Shown here: positions 8,441-15,762 of the stretch, piece after piece
Numbering within the stretch: position 1 is the first letter of the stretch
Layout: every line of letters starts with the position of its first letter
Source of the DNA: Methanobacteriota archaeon
GTDB lineage: Archaea; Thermoplasmatota; Thermoplasmata; Methanomassiliicoccales; Methanomassiliicoccaceae
DNA length: 37,289 bases
Direction: 5' to 3'
NCBI GenBank assembly: GCA_012518185.1
Contig: JAAYTA010000035.1
Coordinates: 1 to 37,289, forward strand
Translations under genes and position numbers: made by a program
Notes under the pieces: model-generated
What the model was told of the DNA's origin: nothing
The model's database searches: none
The model's input: only the letters and a program-made list of their open reading frames with translations

Positions 8441-10536
8441 CAATTCTCCCTCCTCAATATTACAAGGGCATCGACCGCATATGTGCCCTTGCCCTCATCT
8501 CCCACCATCACTGGATTGATTTCCAGTTCTGATATCTCAGGGAAGTCGAGTGCAATTTGCGCAATCTTGAAAATCACGTCCTTCAGTGAGTTTATATCTG
8601 CCGCCATCCCTCCGCGTGCACCAGTGAGAATAGCATATGAACGGATAGATTTTATCATAGCATCTACACCGCTTTCGGTTAGAGGGGCGATACTTTGAGT
8701 GACATCTTTCATAATTTCCACAAATACTCCTCCTAATCCAAACGTTATAACTGGGCCAAACTGATCATCTCTAGTCATGCCAATTAGGACTTCTTTTCCC
8801 TTGACCATTTGACATATCGTTACACCATTGATTTGTGCTCCAGGGATACGAGATGCGACCTTAGACATCATTAATTCAAACTCGGATTTGACATCATCCT
8901 TGGATGCTACTCCCACTCTAACGCCTCCGACATCAGACTTATGAGCAATATCAGGAGAATCTATTTTCATGACTACTGGAAGACCTATCCTAACAGCTGC
9001 TGCGGCAGCTTCATCGGCAGTAGTGCAAGTAACCTCTTCCGGGATTGCTATACCGTATGCGCTGAGAATCTCCTTTCCCTCACTCTCACTAAGGTTTGTG
9101 CGACCAGATGATTTCACAGTGTCGATTAGTTTTCTGACTTTTTCCTTATCTCCTTCTATTATAACGGGAGAGTCGTCCTCGGTACCATTTCTCATATTTC
9201 TATATCGTACCATGGCACCAAGGGCTCGTATGGCTCTATCTGGAGAATCGTAGCAGGGTATATTTGCTTCCTGCAACATTCTTATTCCCTCATTAGTTTT
9301 AGTGCCTCCTACAAATGCTCCCACTACAGGCTTATCCACATTACCTGCAAAAGATGCTAGATTCTCAGCTACTGCAGATATATCTACGGTATCTAACGGA
9401 GCAAGGAGTACTGCCACACAAGATACATTGGGATCTTCCATAACGGCTTTAATAGCAAATTCATAACGATCTGCTGATGCGTCTCCTAAAACGTCAACTG
9501 GATTATAGCAATTAGCAGCCTCAGGAAGATGATCTTTCAGCTTATCGATCGTTTCTTTCTCAAATGAAGCTAGCGCAAGTCCATGATCAGAGCAGGCATC
9601 GGCAGCCATAACACCATGCCCTCCTGCATTAGTTACGATAGCGAGACCATCGCCCTTAGGTAATGGCATATATGAGAATACCTGGAGTAAATCAAAGAGT
9701 TCATCAGTTGTTTTGACTCTAATAGCACTGGCTTGGCGGAATGCAGCATCGTATACTTGATCACTGCCAGAGAGTGCCCCTGTGTGAGATGAGGCAGCCT
9801 TGGAACCAGAACTAGTTCGTCCAGATTTCAATATGATGAGTGGTTTTTTCTTACTTGTCTCGCGGGCCTGGTGCATTAGTTCTCTACCACGATCGGCTCC
9901 TTCAATATACATGCCAATGACATTTGTATTAGGGTCATCTTTCAGGTATTCTAGGAGATCAGCTTCATCAACATCAACTTTGTTACCTACAGAAATGAAT
10001 GTAGAGAAGCCGACACCAGTTGCGGTAGACCAATCAAGTAGAGAGCTACATACTGCTCCTGATTGGGACGCAATGGCAACTGAACCAGACACCGGCTGTA
10101 TGTTGGTGAACGTTCCATTCATACAATGAGTTGTATTCATCATGCCCATACAGTTTGGGCCCAGTACTCTCATCCCATACTTCTTTGCAATCACTCCCAC
10201 CTTGTTTTCAAGGATAGCGCCTTCTTTCCCAAGCTCTTTGAAGCCCGCAGTGATCACCACAACAGAGCTGACACCTTTTATCCCAGCCTCCTCCATGACT
10301 GAGGGCACTAATGTGTTGGGTACACAGACGATTGCTTGATCCACCTTACCTGGTATAGCTGTCAAAGAGGTATACACAGGCAATCCCAAGATCTCTTCGG
10401 CCCTAGGATTAATCGGATATAGTTTTCCACGAAACTTCGACTGAATGAGGTTATTCAGAACGATATGACCAATCTTTCGAGAGTCAGTAGAGGCTCCGAC
10501 TACTGCAATAGATTCTGGTTCGAATAGCGACTTCAT
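8440..10536 (-). CDS. ADP-forming acetate/acyl-CoA ligase, fused alpha-beta form
   Basis: 698 residues in the typical fused order. There is a CoA-binding Rossmann domain (about 1-130, 'MKSLFEPESIAVVGAS'), then ligase-CoA domains with the presumed phospho-histidine in SHTGAL near residue 251, then an ATP-grasp domain (about 475-698, 'GLPVVMKIDSPDIAHKSDVGGV'). The family interconverts acyl-CoA, ADP and phosphate with acid, CoA and ATP, and archaea use it to make ATP from acetyl- or other acyl-CoA. The acyl specificity cannot be read from sequence. The ATG at 10536 is preferred to a TTG at 10545. It forms an operon with the DRTGG gene downstream. A 12-base palindrome about 127 bases before the start may be its operator. 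Confidence 0.9.
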   Translation of the reverse strand: MKSLFEPESIAVVGASTDSRKIGHIVLNNLIQSKFRGKLYPINPRAEEILGLPVYTSLTAIPGKVDQAIVCVPNTLVPSVMEEAGIKGVSSVVVITAGFKELGKEGAILENKVGVIAKKYGMRVLGPNCMGMMNTTHCMNGTFTNIQPVSGSVAIASQSGAVCSSLLDWSTATGVGFSTFISVGNKVDVDEADLLEYLKDDPNTNVIGMYIEGADRGRELMHQARETSKKKPLIILKSGRTSSGSKAASSHTGALSGSDQVYDAAFRQASAIRVKTTDELFDLLQVFSYMPLPKGDGLAIVTNAGGHGVMAADACSDHGLALASFEKETIDKLKDHLPEAANCYNPVDVLGDASADRYEFAIKAVMEDPNVSCVAVLLAPLDTVDISAVAENLASFAGNVDKPVVGAFVGGTKTNEGIRMLQEANIPCYDSPDRAIRALGAMVRYRNMRNGTEDDSPVIIEGDKEKVRKLIDTVKSSGRTNLSESEGKEILSAYGIAIPEEVTCTTADEAAAAAVRIGLPVVMKIDSPDIAHKSDVGGVRVGVASKDDVKSEFELMMSKVASRIPGAQINGVTICQMVKGKEVLIGMTRDDQFGPVITFGLGGVFVEIMKDVTQSIAPLTESGVDAMIKSIRSYAILTGARGGMAADINSLKDVIFKIAQIALDFPEISELEINPVMVGDEGKGTYAVDALVILRREN

Positions 10537-10662
10537 TTGAATCAACCAGTAATTGTAGATTTGAGACGGAAAAGCAGGTGTTCGATTTAATGCTATGTGC
10601 TTAGATACGACAATTGACGAGTGCGAGAAACGCTAACATATTTACGATTTATGAAAGAAAGT

Positions 10663-10674
10663 ACGAACGTTCGT
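10663..10674. promoter_or_regulatory. 12-bp perfect palindrome, candidate operator of the acyl-CoA ligase operon
   Basis: ACGAACGTTCGT is its own reverse complement. In minus-strand sense it lies directly after an AT-rich TATA-like box (about 10678-10685) and just before the transcription start that this box would predict. A dimeric regulator bound here would block initiation. The regulator is unknown. Confidence 0.4.
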
Positions 10675-10863
10675 CTACATATAATCATTATAAAAATAAC
10701 TACCAGTCTCATATCACGACATTCGTACTCTAACGCATACTGAAAATTTGCGAAAATGACATCTCTTGATCTACTGATATAATAGGTGATCTTGTAATGA
10801 AAACTAATTTATTTGTAGAAAATAAGAGTAAATTTATGTAAAGCATGAGATATTCTATCAGAT

Positions 10864-10890
10864 GGAAAAAGATAGCCCGTAGGAACGGGC
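10864..10890 (-). terminator. hairpin and T-run terminator after the CBS gene
   Basis: On the minus strand, GCCCGT-TCCT-ACGGGC (plus strand 10875-10890) forms a perfect 6-bp stem with a 4-base loop, followed by TATC and five T (plus-strand A-run 10866-10870). It sits about 60 bases beyond the TAA of the CBS-pair gene. Confidence 0.55.
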
Positions 10891-10951
10891 ATGTGTATAT
10901 CTATATATTTTTGACTTAGTGCTAGATACTTGCTGTGATATATCTATCTAG

Positions 10952-11347
10952 TTACTGAATCCTTTCTACGCAGAACTCATTGAAGACGTCTTTCCAAAAC
11001 AATATGCCTACACACTTACCGCCCTTATCTACTACTGGCAATCTAGCTACATCGTGATCTCTCATCAATCGGACTGCTTCAGATAATGGAGTATCTTTAT
11101 TTACGGTAACTACAGGAGTGGTCATGACTTCGCTTATGGTCATTGTTATGAATCGATTGCGATTAGTCATGAAACGGCGGAGTAGATCCCTCTCAGTGAA
11201 TATTCCTACAACACGGTGATCCTTGTCATCTTCCACGACCACGCTCCCAATATCGTTCTCGATCATTAGCTCAATGGCACTAGAGACAGAGTCCCCTGGA
11301 ACCACTATCTCTTTTTTCTTAATCATATAGTCCTTGACTTCAGGCAT
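10952..11347 (-). CDS. CBS-pair protein (stand-alone)
   Basis: 131 residues, nearly all occupied by two CBS motifs: 'MIKKKEIVVPGDSVSSAI...GIFTERDLLRRF' (about 8-60) and 'VMTTPVVTVNKDTPLSEAV...GILFWKDVF' (about 70-125). It is probably an adenosyl-ligand sensor or an accessory to an unknown enzyme. The sequence differs clearly from the other CBS-pair gene at 6300 (different linker, and a longer first half there), so they are not recent copies. The promoter lies between arms of an 8-bp inverted repeat, which suggests tight control. It is transcribed alone and followed by a hairpin terminator. Confidence 0.83.
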   Translation of the reverse strand: MPEVKDYMIKKKEIVVPGDSVSSAIELMIENDIGSVVVEDDKDHRVVGIFTERDLLRRFMTNRNRFITMTISEVMTTPVVTVNKDTPLSEAVRLMRDHDVARLPVVDKGGKCVGILFWKDVFNEFCVERIQ

Positions 11348-11362
11348 AGTATCTTTCGTCTG

Positions 11363-11411
11363 TATGCAATGGTTTTATATTAAATTTCATTGGAACCATT
11401 GTTATGCAATG
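11363..11411. promoter_or_regulatory. TATA box enclosed by inverted and direct repeats, promoter of the CBS gene
   Basis: CAATGGTT (11367-11374) and AACCATTG (11394-11401) are perfect inverted arms separated by 19 bases. Between them lies the minus-strand TATA element TTTAATATAAAA, about 28 bases before the ATG at 11347. TATGCAATG also occurs twice in direct orientation, at 11363-11371 and 11403-11411. This layout suggests a repressor that covers the TATA box. Confidence 0.5.
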
Positions 11412-11514
11412 ATTTCATGATTTATTGTAATTATTTTCGATCTGGAGCTCTATGATATATCGCTGAATCAGCCGAAAAATGCAGATATCGAAATACTATA
11501 ATTTCTTAAGAGCC

Positions 11515-12066
11515 TCAAGACTTTTTAAATTCTACTTGATAATATTCGGTAAATTCCCAGCGATTAACAACGTGAAATTTATCAAATATTGTAATCACTT
11601 CTTCGATATCTAGTCTCTCTCTAACAGGAGGTCCCATAGATGTTGGCCTCTTTGGGAAATCTATCAGCGACACGTGGCCACCTGGCTTAAGTATTCTTCT
11701 TATGTCGTCTACTACGTAGTCTATATCATCAATTTCATGTAGAACGTTCGTCAGAACGATACGATCGAACGATGAATCGACTAGTGGGATATGAGATGCT
11801 TCAGCAACTACGGTTTCAATATTATTTTTACCGCCCGCATCATCTAATAGCGTTTTGAGCATATCTCTTTGAGCATCTAATGCTATTACTTTAGATACAC
11901 GGAGAGAAAGAGGTATGGCGATGTAGCCTGTACCACTTCCAAGATCCATACATATCTCATTAAAATGTGGCGACATATGATCAATAATCCTTTCAGCCGG
12001 TTGGATTACTCTACGTCTTTCATCCTTAAGTCTATCTCTCTCCGCACTTGGGAATCTATGAGCCAT
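11515..12066 (-). CDS. class I SAM-dependent methyltransferase
   Basis: 183 residues with a Methyltransf_11-like core. Motif I is 'MDLGSGTGYIAI' near residue 39, an acidic residue follows in 'VIALDAQRDM', the post-motif region is 'IVLTNVLHEIDD', and 'ILKPGGHVSLIDF' marks strand 5. Substrate unknown. The start overlaps the 3' end of dph6 by 11 bases, so it is translated from the same message. Pairing with diphthamide synthesis is suggestive, but Dph5 belongs to a different methyltransferase fold, so I do not call it Dph5. Confidence 0.8.
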   Translation of the reverse strand: MAHRFPSAERDRLKDERRRVIQPAERIIDHMSPHFNEICMDLGSGTGYIAIPLSLRVSKVIALDAQRDMLKTLLDDAGGKNNIETVVAEASHIPLVDSSFDRIVLTNVLHEIDDIDYVVDDIRRILKPGGHVSLIDFPKRPTSMGPPVRERLDIEEVITIFDKFHVVNRWEFTEYYQVEFKKS

Positions 12067-12736
12067 TCTTTCCCTCCAGTATCATTTTCCCTATAATCAG
12101 ATTTCCTTCATCCCGAGATATATCTTTCTTAAGATCGGATATGCAAAGGCTTTGATTATGAAGAGGCGAGTCCAACACAAGGGTTTCATATTCTCCACCT
12201 TCTCCAGACAGATTAAATCTGTATTTGTTGGATAGTGTTGCCATATTCTCCAATGTATGGCCATTAATCTCCCTGCCTAGCCATGAATCATCCATCCCTT
12301 CACAAGACACTCGTACCAATAATGAGCGTATTCCTGACATAACTATGTCTTCCATCAGAATACTCTGATCTTTTCGCCACAGTGGGCTAAACGTCTTGAG
12401 GCCAAGCTCCTCACATACCTGATTAATCCTGTCCCACTGATAGTCAGATGCTATAGCACCCATTACCACTCCATCTATATCTAGACCTCTGAGGGCTTTA
12501 TAAAGGGCCTTCAGATCACTTTTTTCTTCACCAGTACTTGCCTCAGTTACTAACGGAAGCCCCATAGCATTGGCCATAGTGGGAAGAAATTCTAAATTTG
12601 GTGTGTGAAATACCCAGGAATGATCGTCAGATGGCACTATGCTGACTAAGGTAGTAAGTTGGTGTCCCATTTGTACCATCGTGTATGCAGCGTGCACACT
12701 ATCTTTACCTCCGGAGAAAAGTACAGCCAAGCGCAT
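12056..12736 (-). CDS. dph6: diphthine--ammonia ligase (Dph6, PP-loop ATPase)
   Basis: 226 residues from the ATG at 12736, giving the usual N-terminus MRLAVLFSGGKDS. SGGKDS is the PP-loop ATP-pyrophosphatase motif. The conserved 'GEGGEYETLVLDSP' near residues 196-209 is typical of the Dph6/COG2102 family. The enzyme amidates diphthine on elongation factor 2, the last step of diphthamide synthesis. A longer frame starts at 12826 but adds 30 residues of no family similarity. A TATA-like element at 12770-12780 fits a start just before the ATG. It ends with TAG and overlaps the methyltransferase. Confidence 0.85.
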   Translation of the reverse strand: MRLAVLFSGGKDSVHAAYTMVQMGHQLTTLVSIVPSDDHSWVFHTPNLEFLPTMANAMGLPLVTEASTGEEKSDLKALYKALRGLDIDGVVMGAIASDYQWDRINQVCEELGLKTFSPLWRKDQSILMEDIVMSGIRSLLVRVSCEGMDDSWLGREINGHTLENMATLSNKYRFNLSGEGGEYETLVLDSPLHNQSLCISDLKKDISRDEGNLIIGKMILEGKNGS

Positions 12737-12966
12737 AATCTGATATTCTAGTACATGACTTAAGAGTTGAGTATAATACTTCAAAACGCATTTACTAACT
12801 TGATAAGAATTCTTGAATTCATACAATATATTAGTTCTGGCTCATAAAAAATGGAATCGTATAGTACATTATAGCATATTATATTCAAAATCATATTCAG
12901 AGTTAAAATTGCATAAGATGAAAATATAATATTAATCTTAGATTGTTATTAAAATATCCCTTTACT

Positions 12967-12987
12967 CGCCAATTTTAATTATTGGCG
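12967..12987. promoter_or_regulatory. operator-like inverted repeat around the TATA box of the zinc-ribbon operon
   Basis: Perfect 7-base arms CGCCAAT (12967-12973) and ATTGGCG (12981-12987) flank the spacer TTTAATT, which with its neighbours forms the TATA element. The box centre is about 27 bases before the ATG at 13004, so the transcript is probably leaderless. A protein bound to the arms would exclude TBP. A single half-site CGCCAAT also occurs at 19553-19559, at the start of the amidohydrolase gene. Confidence 0.55.
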
Positions 12988-13003
12988 TGTCAGTAGCGGG
13001 ACT

Positions 13004-13156
13004 ATGTATTGTCCACGCTGCGATCGAACTATAAACAAAGAGAGATTAAAGGACCTCGACCAAGAGCTTAAGAGAAAGTTCAATAAAGATTCATTAGAGC
13101 ATGGAAAATGTCCAGTGTGTGATACTCTTTTGATCAAGACGGAACAGGAGGAATAA
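13004..13156 (+). CDS. 50-residue zinc-ribbon mini protein
   Basis: The frame begins MYCPRCDRTI and ends near KCPVCDTLLIKTEQEE. Two CPxC knuckles (residues 3-6 and 36-39) about 30 residues apart make a zinc ribbon with a charged helix between them. The ATG coincides with the transcription start predicted from the TATA box at about 12977. The gene ends 2 bases before the next start, whose AGGAGG (13146-13151) lies inside this coding sequence. The role is unknown; a regulator or zinc-dependent adaptor for the operon is possible. Confidence 0.65.
   Translation: MYCPRCDRTINKERLKDLDQELKRKFNKDSLEHGKCPVCDTLLIKTEQEE
13146..13151 (+). promoter_or_regulatory. ribosome binding site of the creatininase-family gene
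   Basis: AGGAGG, 7 bases before the ATG at 13159, fixes that start. It is one of the strongest Shine-Dalgarno sites in the window and suits an internal operon gene, unlike the leaderless first gene. Confidence 0.7.
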
Positions 13157-13158
13157 TA

Positions 13159-13866
13159 ATGCGCCTTGATGAGTTAAGTTCGGTAGAATTTGAAAAATAT
13201 ATGAAAAATAAACCAGTAGTAATTTTCCCCATTGGTGCTACTGAAGCCCATGGTGCACACCTGCCACTATGTACTGATTCAGTACAGCCTGAAAGAATAG
13301 CAGATGATGTGGCAGAACGCATAGGCGGATTGGTCGCTCCACCCCTCAGGTATGCATTTCATAGCTCTACTCGCAATATGCCTGGGACATTGACACTAAA
13401 TCTAGACACTACTAAGATGGTAGTTCAAGACATCCTTGAATCGTTAATCCAGAACGGCGCAGATAAGTTGGTCGTGCTTAGCGGTCATGCTGGATCATCA
13501 CATCTTGTAGCATTAAAACAAGCCTGTGCGGCAGTTGTGAAAAAATACCCTGAAATAAAGATAATGGTACTCAGTGATTACGATCTAGTTAGAGACTATC
13601 CTATTGATCAAGCTGGGGACGGGCATGGCGGAAAGATAGAGACCTCCAGATTGATGCATATAGCTCCCACGCTAAGTAGAAGGGCTGAGGCCAAAGGACA
13701 CTATGTCAGTCATGGATACATGGTTATTCCTAATCCCGAAACTTCCATGCCTAGCGGATACGTGGGTGCAGCTCATGAAGCCGATGCTGAGTTGGGGAAA
13801 AAATTGAATGATTTCATCACAGAACGACTGGTCGAGGAGATTAAGCAATCTTTTGGAGAGATATGA
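13159..13866 (+). CDS. creatininase-family metal hydrolase (ArfB-like possible)
   Basis: 235 residues of the creatininase/creatinine amidohydrolase fold. Metal-ligand motifs are visible: 'PIGATEAHGAHLPLCTD' (E29, H31, D39 region), 'LSGHAGSSH' near 113 and 'DGHGGKIETS' near 153-162 with the conserved Glu. In methanogens a member of this family, ArfB, is the formamide hydrolase that follows ArfA in F420 and riboflavin synthesis; other members act on different amides. Without phylogeny I cannot choose. It shares an operon with rpiA (ATGA overlap). RpiA supplies pentose phosphate, which is compatible with, but does not prove, a role in making ribityl compounds. Confidence 0.8.
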   Translation: MRLDELSSVEFEKYMKNKPVVIFPIGATEAHGAHLPLCTDSVQPERIADDVAERIGGLVAPPLRYAFHSSTRNMPGTLTLNLDTTKMVVQDILESLIQNGADKLVVLSGHAGSSHLVALKQACAAVVKKYPEIKIMVLSDYDLVRDYPIDQAGDGHGGKIETSRLMHIAPTLSRRAEAKGHYVSHGYMVIPNPETSMPSGYVGAAHEADAELGKKLNDFITERLVEEIKQSFGEI

Positions 13867-14549
13867 TGGACGAAATGAAGAAACGAGCCGCACATAAAGC
13901 GGTGGAATATGTAAAGGATGGTATGGTGCTAGGGCTCGGCACTGGCTCTACTACTAAATATGCTATAGAAGAGATAGGTCGATTAGTATCAGAAGGTTAT
14001 GAACTGATAGGAGTACCTACTTCATTAGAGACCGAACGCCAAGCAAGATCTCTAAACATTCCTATTTCCACTCTAGAAAAGGTAAAGCGCTTGGATCTTA
14101 CTATTGATGGAGCAGATGAAGTCGATCCTCAATTTCAACTAATAAAGGGTCTAGGAGGCGCACTGTTGCGTGAAAAAATTATTGCATATCATTCAGATCT
14201 GGAAATAATTATTGTAGATCATTCGAAGATTGTAGATAAGTTAGGAATAAAAACGCCTCTACCTGTAGAGGTCGTTCCTTTTTCACATGGTCGAACTAAA
14301 GAAGCTATTGAAGAGTTGGGATGTAAGGCTACCTTGCGTGGGGAGAGTGGTCCCTTCATAACTGATAATGGTAATTATATATATGATTGTAAATTTGATG
14401 GCATCGACAATGCAAAGATGCTAGAATTAAAACTTGACTCTATACCTGGAGTGGTAGAGAATGGACTGTTTCTAGAGATGTCCTCACATATAGTGATAGG
14501 GACTAAAGATGGTGTTGAAATTAGAGAGAGAACAGATCAAGACTGTTGA
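13863..14549 (+). CDS. rpiA: ribose-5-phosphate isomerase A
   Basis: About 228 residues. Family motifs are 'GLGTGSTT' near 22-29, 'DGADEVD' near 83 and 'KGLGGALLREKI' near 95-106; these include the phosphate loop and catalytic Asp/Lys regions of RpiA. It interconverts ribose 5-phosphate and ribulose 5-phosphate. Two ATGs lie in tandem (13863, 13866); the first overlaps the preceding stop as ATGA. The end overlaps the convergent HTH gene by 13 bases. Confidence 0.92.
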   Translation: MMDEMKKRAAHKAVEYVKDGMVLGLGTGSTTKYAIEEIGRLVSEGYELIGVPTSLETERQARSLNIPISTLEKVKRLDLTIDGADEVDPQFQLIKGLGGALLREKIIAYHSDLEIIIVDHSKIVDKLGIKTPLPVEVVPFSHGRTKEAIEELGCKATLRGESGPFITDNGNYIYDCKFDGIDNAKMLELKLDSIPGVVENGLFLEMSSHIVIGTKDGVEIRERTDQDC

Positions 14550-14908
14550 GCAGCTTGCTTAAGCATCTTGATATTGTTCTCAATCTCATCAATTTTCTTT
14601 CTTTCTTCTTTCTCTATCGTCTCGATGATCTTCTCGAATGGGATGGCTAATCTATATGAATGGACTGGCCTGCCCTTTCCTTCTTTCTTTATGTCCCGCT
14701 TGGCGACCCACTTACGGCGTCGAAGATCTTGCATTGCAATAGATACTTCAGGCTGCCTTAATGCAGTAGATACTTCTATCTCTACTGAAGTAGTTTCATC
14801 TTTCTTTCGTAAGAATATTAGTGTCTTTGCCACGTTCTTAGGCATATCAGTACTCATGAGGAGCCTCACCAGAGTCTCATCTTTCTTGGTAAATCCTCTT
14901 TCATTCAT
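14537..14908 (-). CDS. winged-helix transcription regulator
   Basis: 123 residues. A helix-turn-helix is plausible at about 20-65 ('PKNVAKTLIFLRKKDETTSVEIEVSTALRQPEVSIAMQDL' contains three helices), followed by a basic wing 'RDIKKEGKGRP' and a C-terminal coiled-coil helix rich in Lys/Glu, probably for dimerisation. The arrangement resembles the ArsR/TrmB-like archaeal regulators. It is convergent with rpiA and read alone. The target is unknown. Confidence 0.7.
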   Translation of the reverse strand: MNERGFTKKDETLVRLLMSTDMPKNVAKTLIFLRKKDETTSVEIEVSTALRQPEVSIAMQDLRRRKWVAKRDIKKEGKGRPVHSYRLAIPFEKIIETIEKEERKKIDEIENNIKMLKQAAQQS

Positions 14909-15296
14909 AATTTATCTTAATCAATTATTAATCAAGTCATATATATGCTTATCGATTCGAGATAAAATATACATATATTCAGAGTAGCCAGTAATCATTT
15001 TTAAATTTATATGATAAATATCCATTAAAACTTACAAACATGGCTTTTAATGAGGAATTATTTTACATTTACTCATGTTCTAAAGACATATTTTATCTGA
15101 ATTTACATACTAATTTTCCAGATACTCTGAAATGGTAATGAATAAGTATCAGTAGCGAATAGTGTAACACAGTTCATAACATATTGATGATGAGTATGAA
15201 CTTTGTTATCTGGCTCATCATTAAGTAAGAGTAGGAGTCAGTAATAGTTTAAATATTAAATGCGTATTAGGACATTCCACTCCATTAGGTGTTAGT
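14909..15296. other. intergenic region between the HTH gene and the L44e operon
   Basis: About 390 bases, no gene. It holds two divergent promoters. On the left, AT-rich TATA-like DNA lies near 14920-14935 for the HTH gene. On the right, the L44e TATA box lies at 15248-15255. An 8-base inverted repeat ATGATGAG (15187-15194) / CTCATCAT (15214-15221) with a 19-base spacer lies upstream of the L44e box. Confidence 0.5.
15248..15291 (+). promoter_or_regulatory. promoter and ribosome binding site of the L44e-S27e operon
   Basis: TTTAAATA at 15248-15255 would place initiation near 15278. AGGTG at 15287-15291, 5 bases before the ATG at 15297, serves as ribosome binding site, so this message has a short leader. 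Confidence 0.5.
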
Positions 15297-15575
15297 ATGA
15301 AGATGCCTCACAATATCAAGACTTACTGTCCAACATGCCAGGTTCACACTCTACATGAAGTAGAGAGAGTAAGGAAAAGAAAAGCCAGTGAGCTCAAGTG
15401 GGGGCAAAGGAGATTCAGGCGTGTAACTTCTGGTTATGGAGGATTTCCTAGGCCGAAGCCTGAGGGCAGAGAAAAGCCTACTAAGCGAATCCCTTTGCGC
15501 TACCGATGTAGAACCTGTAAGAAAGCACATCAGAAACCCTGTTTTAGGGCAAAGAAATTCGAACTTGAGGAGTGA
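15297..15575 (+). CDS. rpl44e: 50S ribosomal protein L44e
   Basis: 92 residues, the normal length. Two zinc knuckles, CPTC near residue 11 and CRTC near 73, frame a very basic middle ('[16 protein letters not shown]'). L44e sits near the E site of the large subunit. It is the first gene of the conserved archaeal cluster L44e-S27e-eIF2-alpha-Nop10-PAC2; its stop is 5 bases before the next ATG. Confidence 0.96.
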   Translation: MKMPHNIKTYCPTCQVHTLHEVERVRKRKASELKWGQRRFRRVTSGYGGFPRPKPEGREKPTKRIPLRYRCRTCKKAHQKPCFRAKKFELEE

Positions 15576-15580
15576 TTTTC

Positions 15581-15760
15581 ATGGCTGAACCAAAAACTGG
15601 TAAATTTATTAAAGTAAAATGCTCTGATTGTAGTAATGAGCAAATAGTATTCAAAAATCCTGCTATGAATGTGACATGCAATGTCTGCGGATCTACTCTC
15701 GTAAGATCCAAGGGCGGTACAGGTGACATTCGTGGTGAACTGATCGAGGTTGTTGATTAA
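15581..15760 (+). CDS. rps27e: 30S ribosomal protein S27e
   Basis: 59 residues starting MAEPKTGKFIKVKC. Four cysteines in two CxxC pairs (CSDC and CNVC) form the zinc ribbon. The ATG at 15581 gives the conserved N-terminus, so the nearby GTG at 15572 is not used. It lies between L44e and eIF2-alpha, as in many archaea. Confidence 0.96.
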   Translation: MAEPKTGKFIKVKCSDCSNEQIVFKNPAMNVTCNVCGSTLVRSKGGTGDIRGELIEVVD

Positions 15761-15762
15761 AT

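Larger units (their letters stand above)
10546..10951. other. intergenic region with acs promoter side and a terminator
   Basis: No gene is seen in these about 400 bases. The region holds the upstream DNA of the acyl-CoA ligase (palindrome at 10663-10674, TATA-like TTATAT around 10678-10685 on the minus strand) and the hairpin terminator of the CBS gene (10864-10890). Confidence 0.5.

Noticed and set aside
14568-14987. Long open frames antisense to the HTH gene, and similar ones opposite the ATPase, the sensor and the acyl-CoA ligase
   Set aside because: They are serine- and isoleucine-rich mirror frames of well-supported genes and carry no signals of their own.
15185-15222. C/D-box guide RNA suggested by TGATGA near 15186
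   Set aside because: No D box (CTGA) at proper distance on either strand; the sequence is better described as an inverted repeat.
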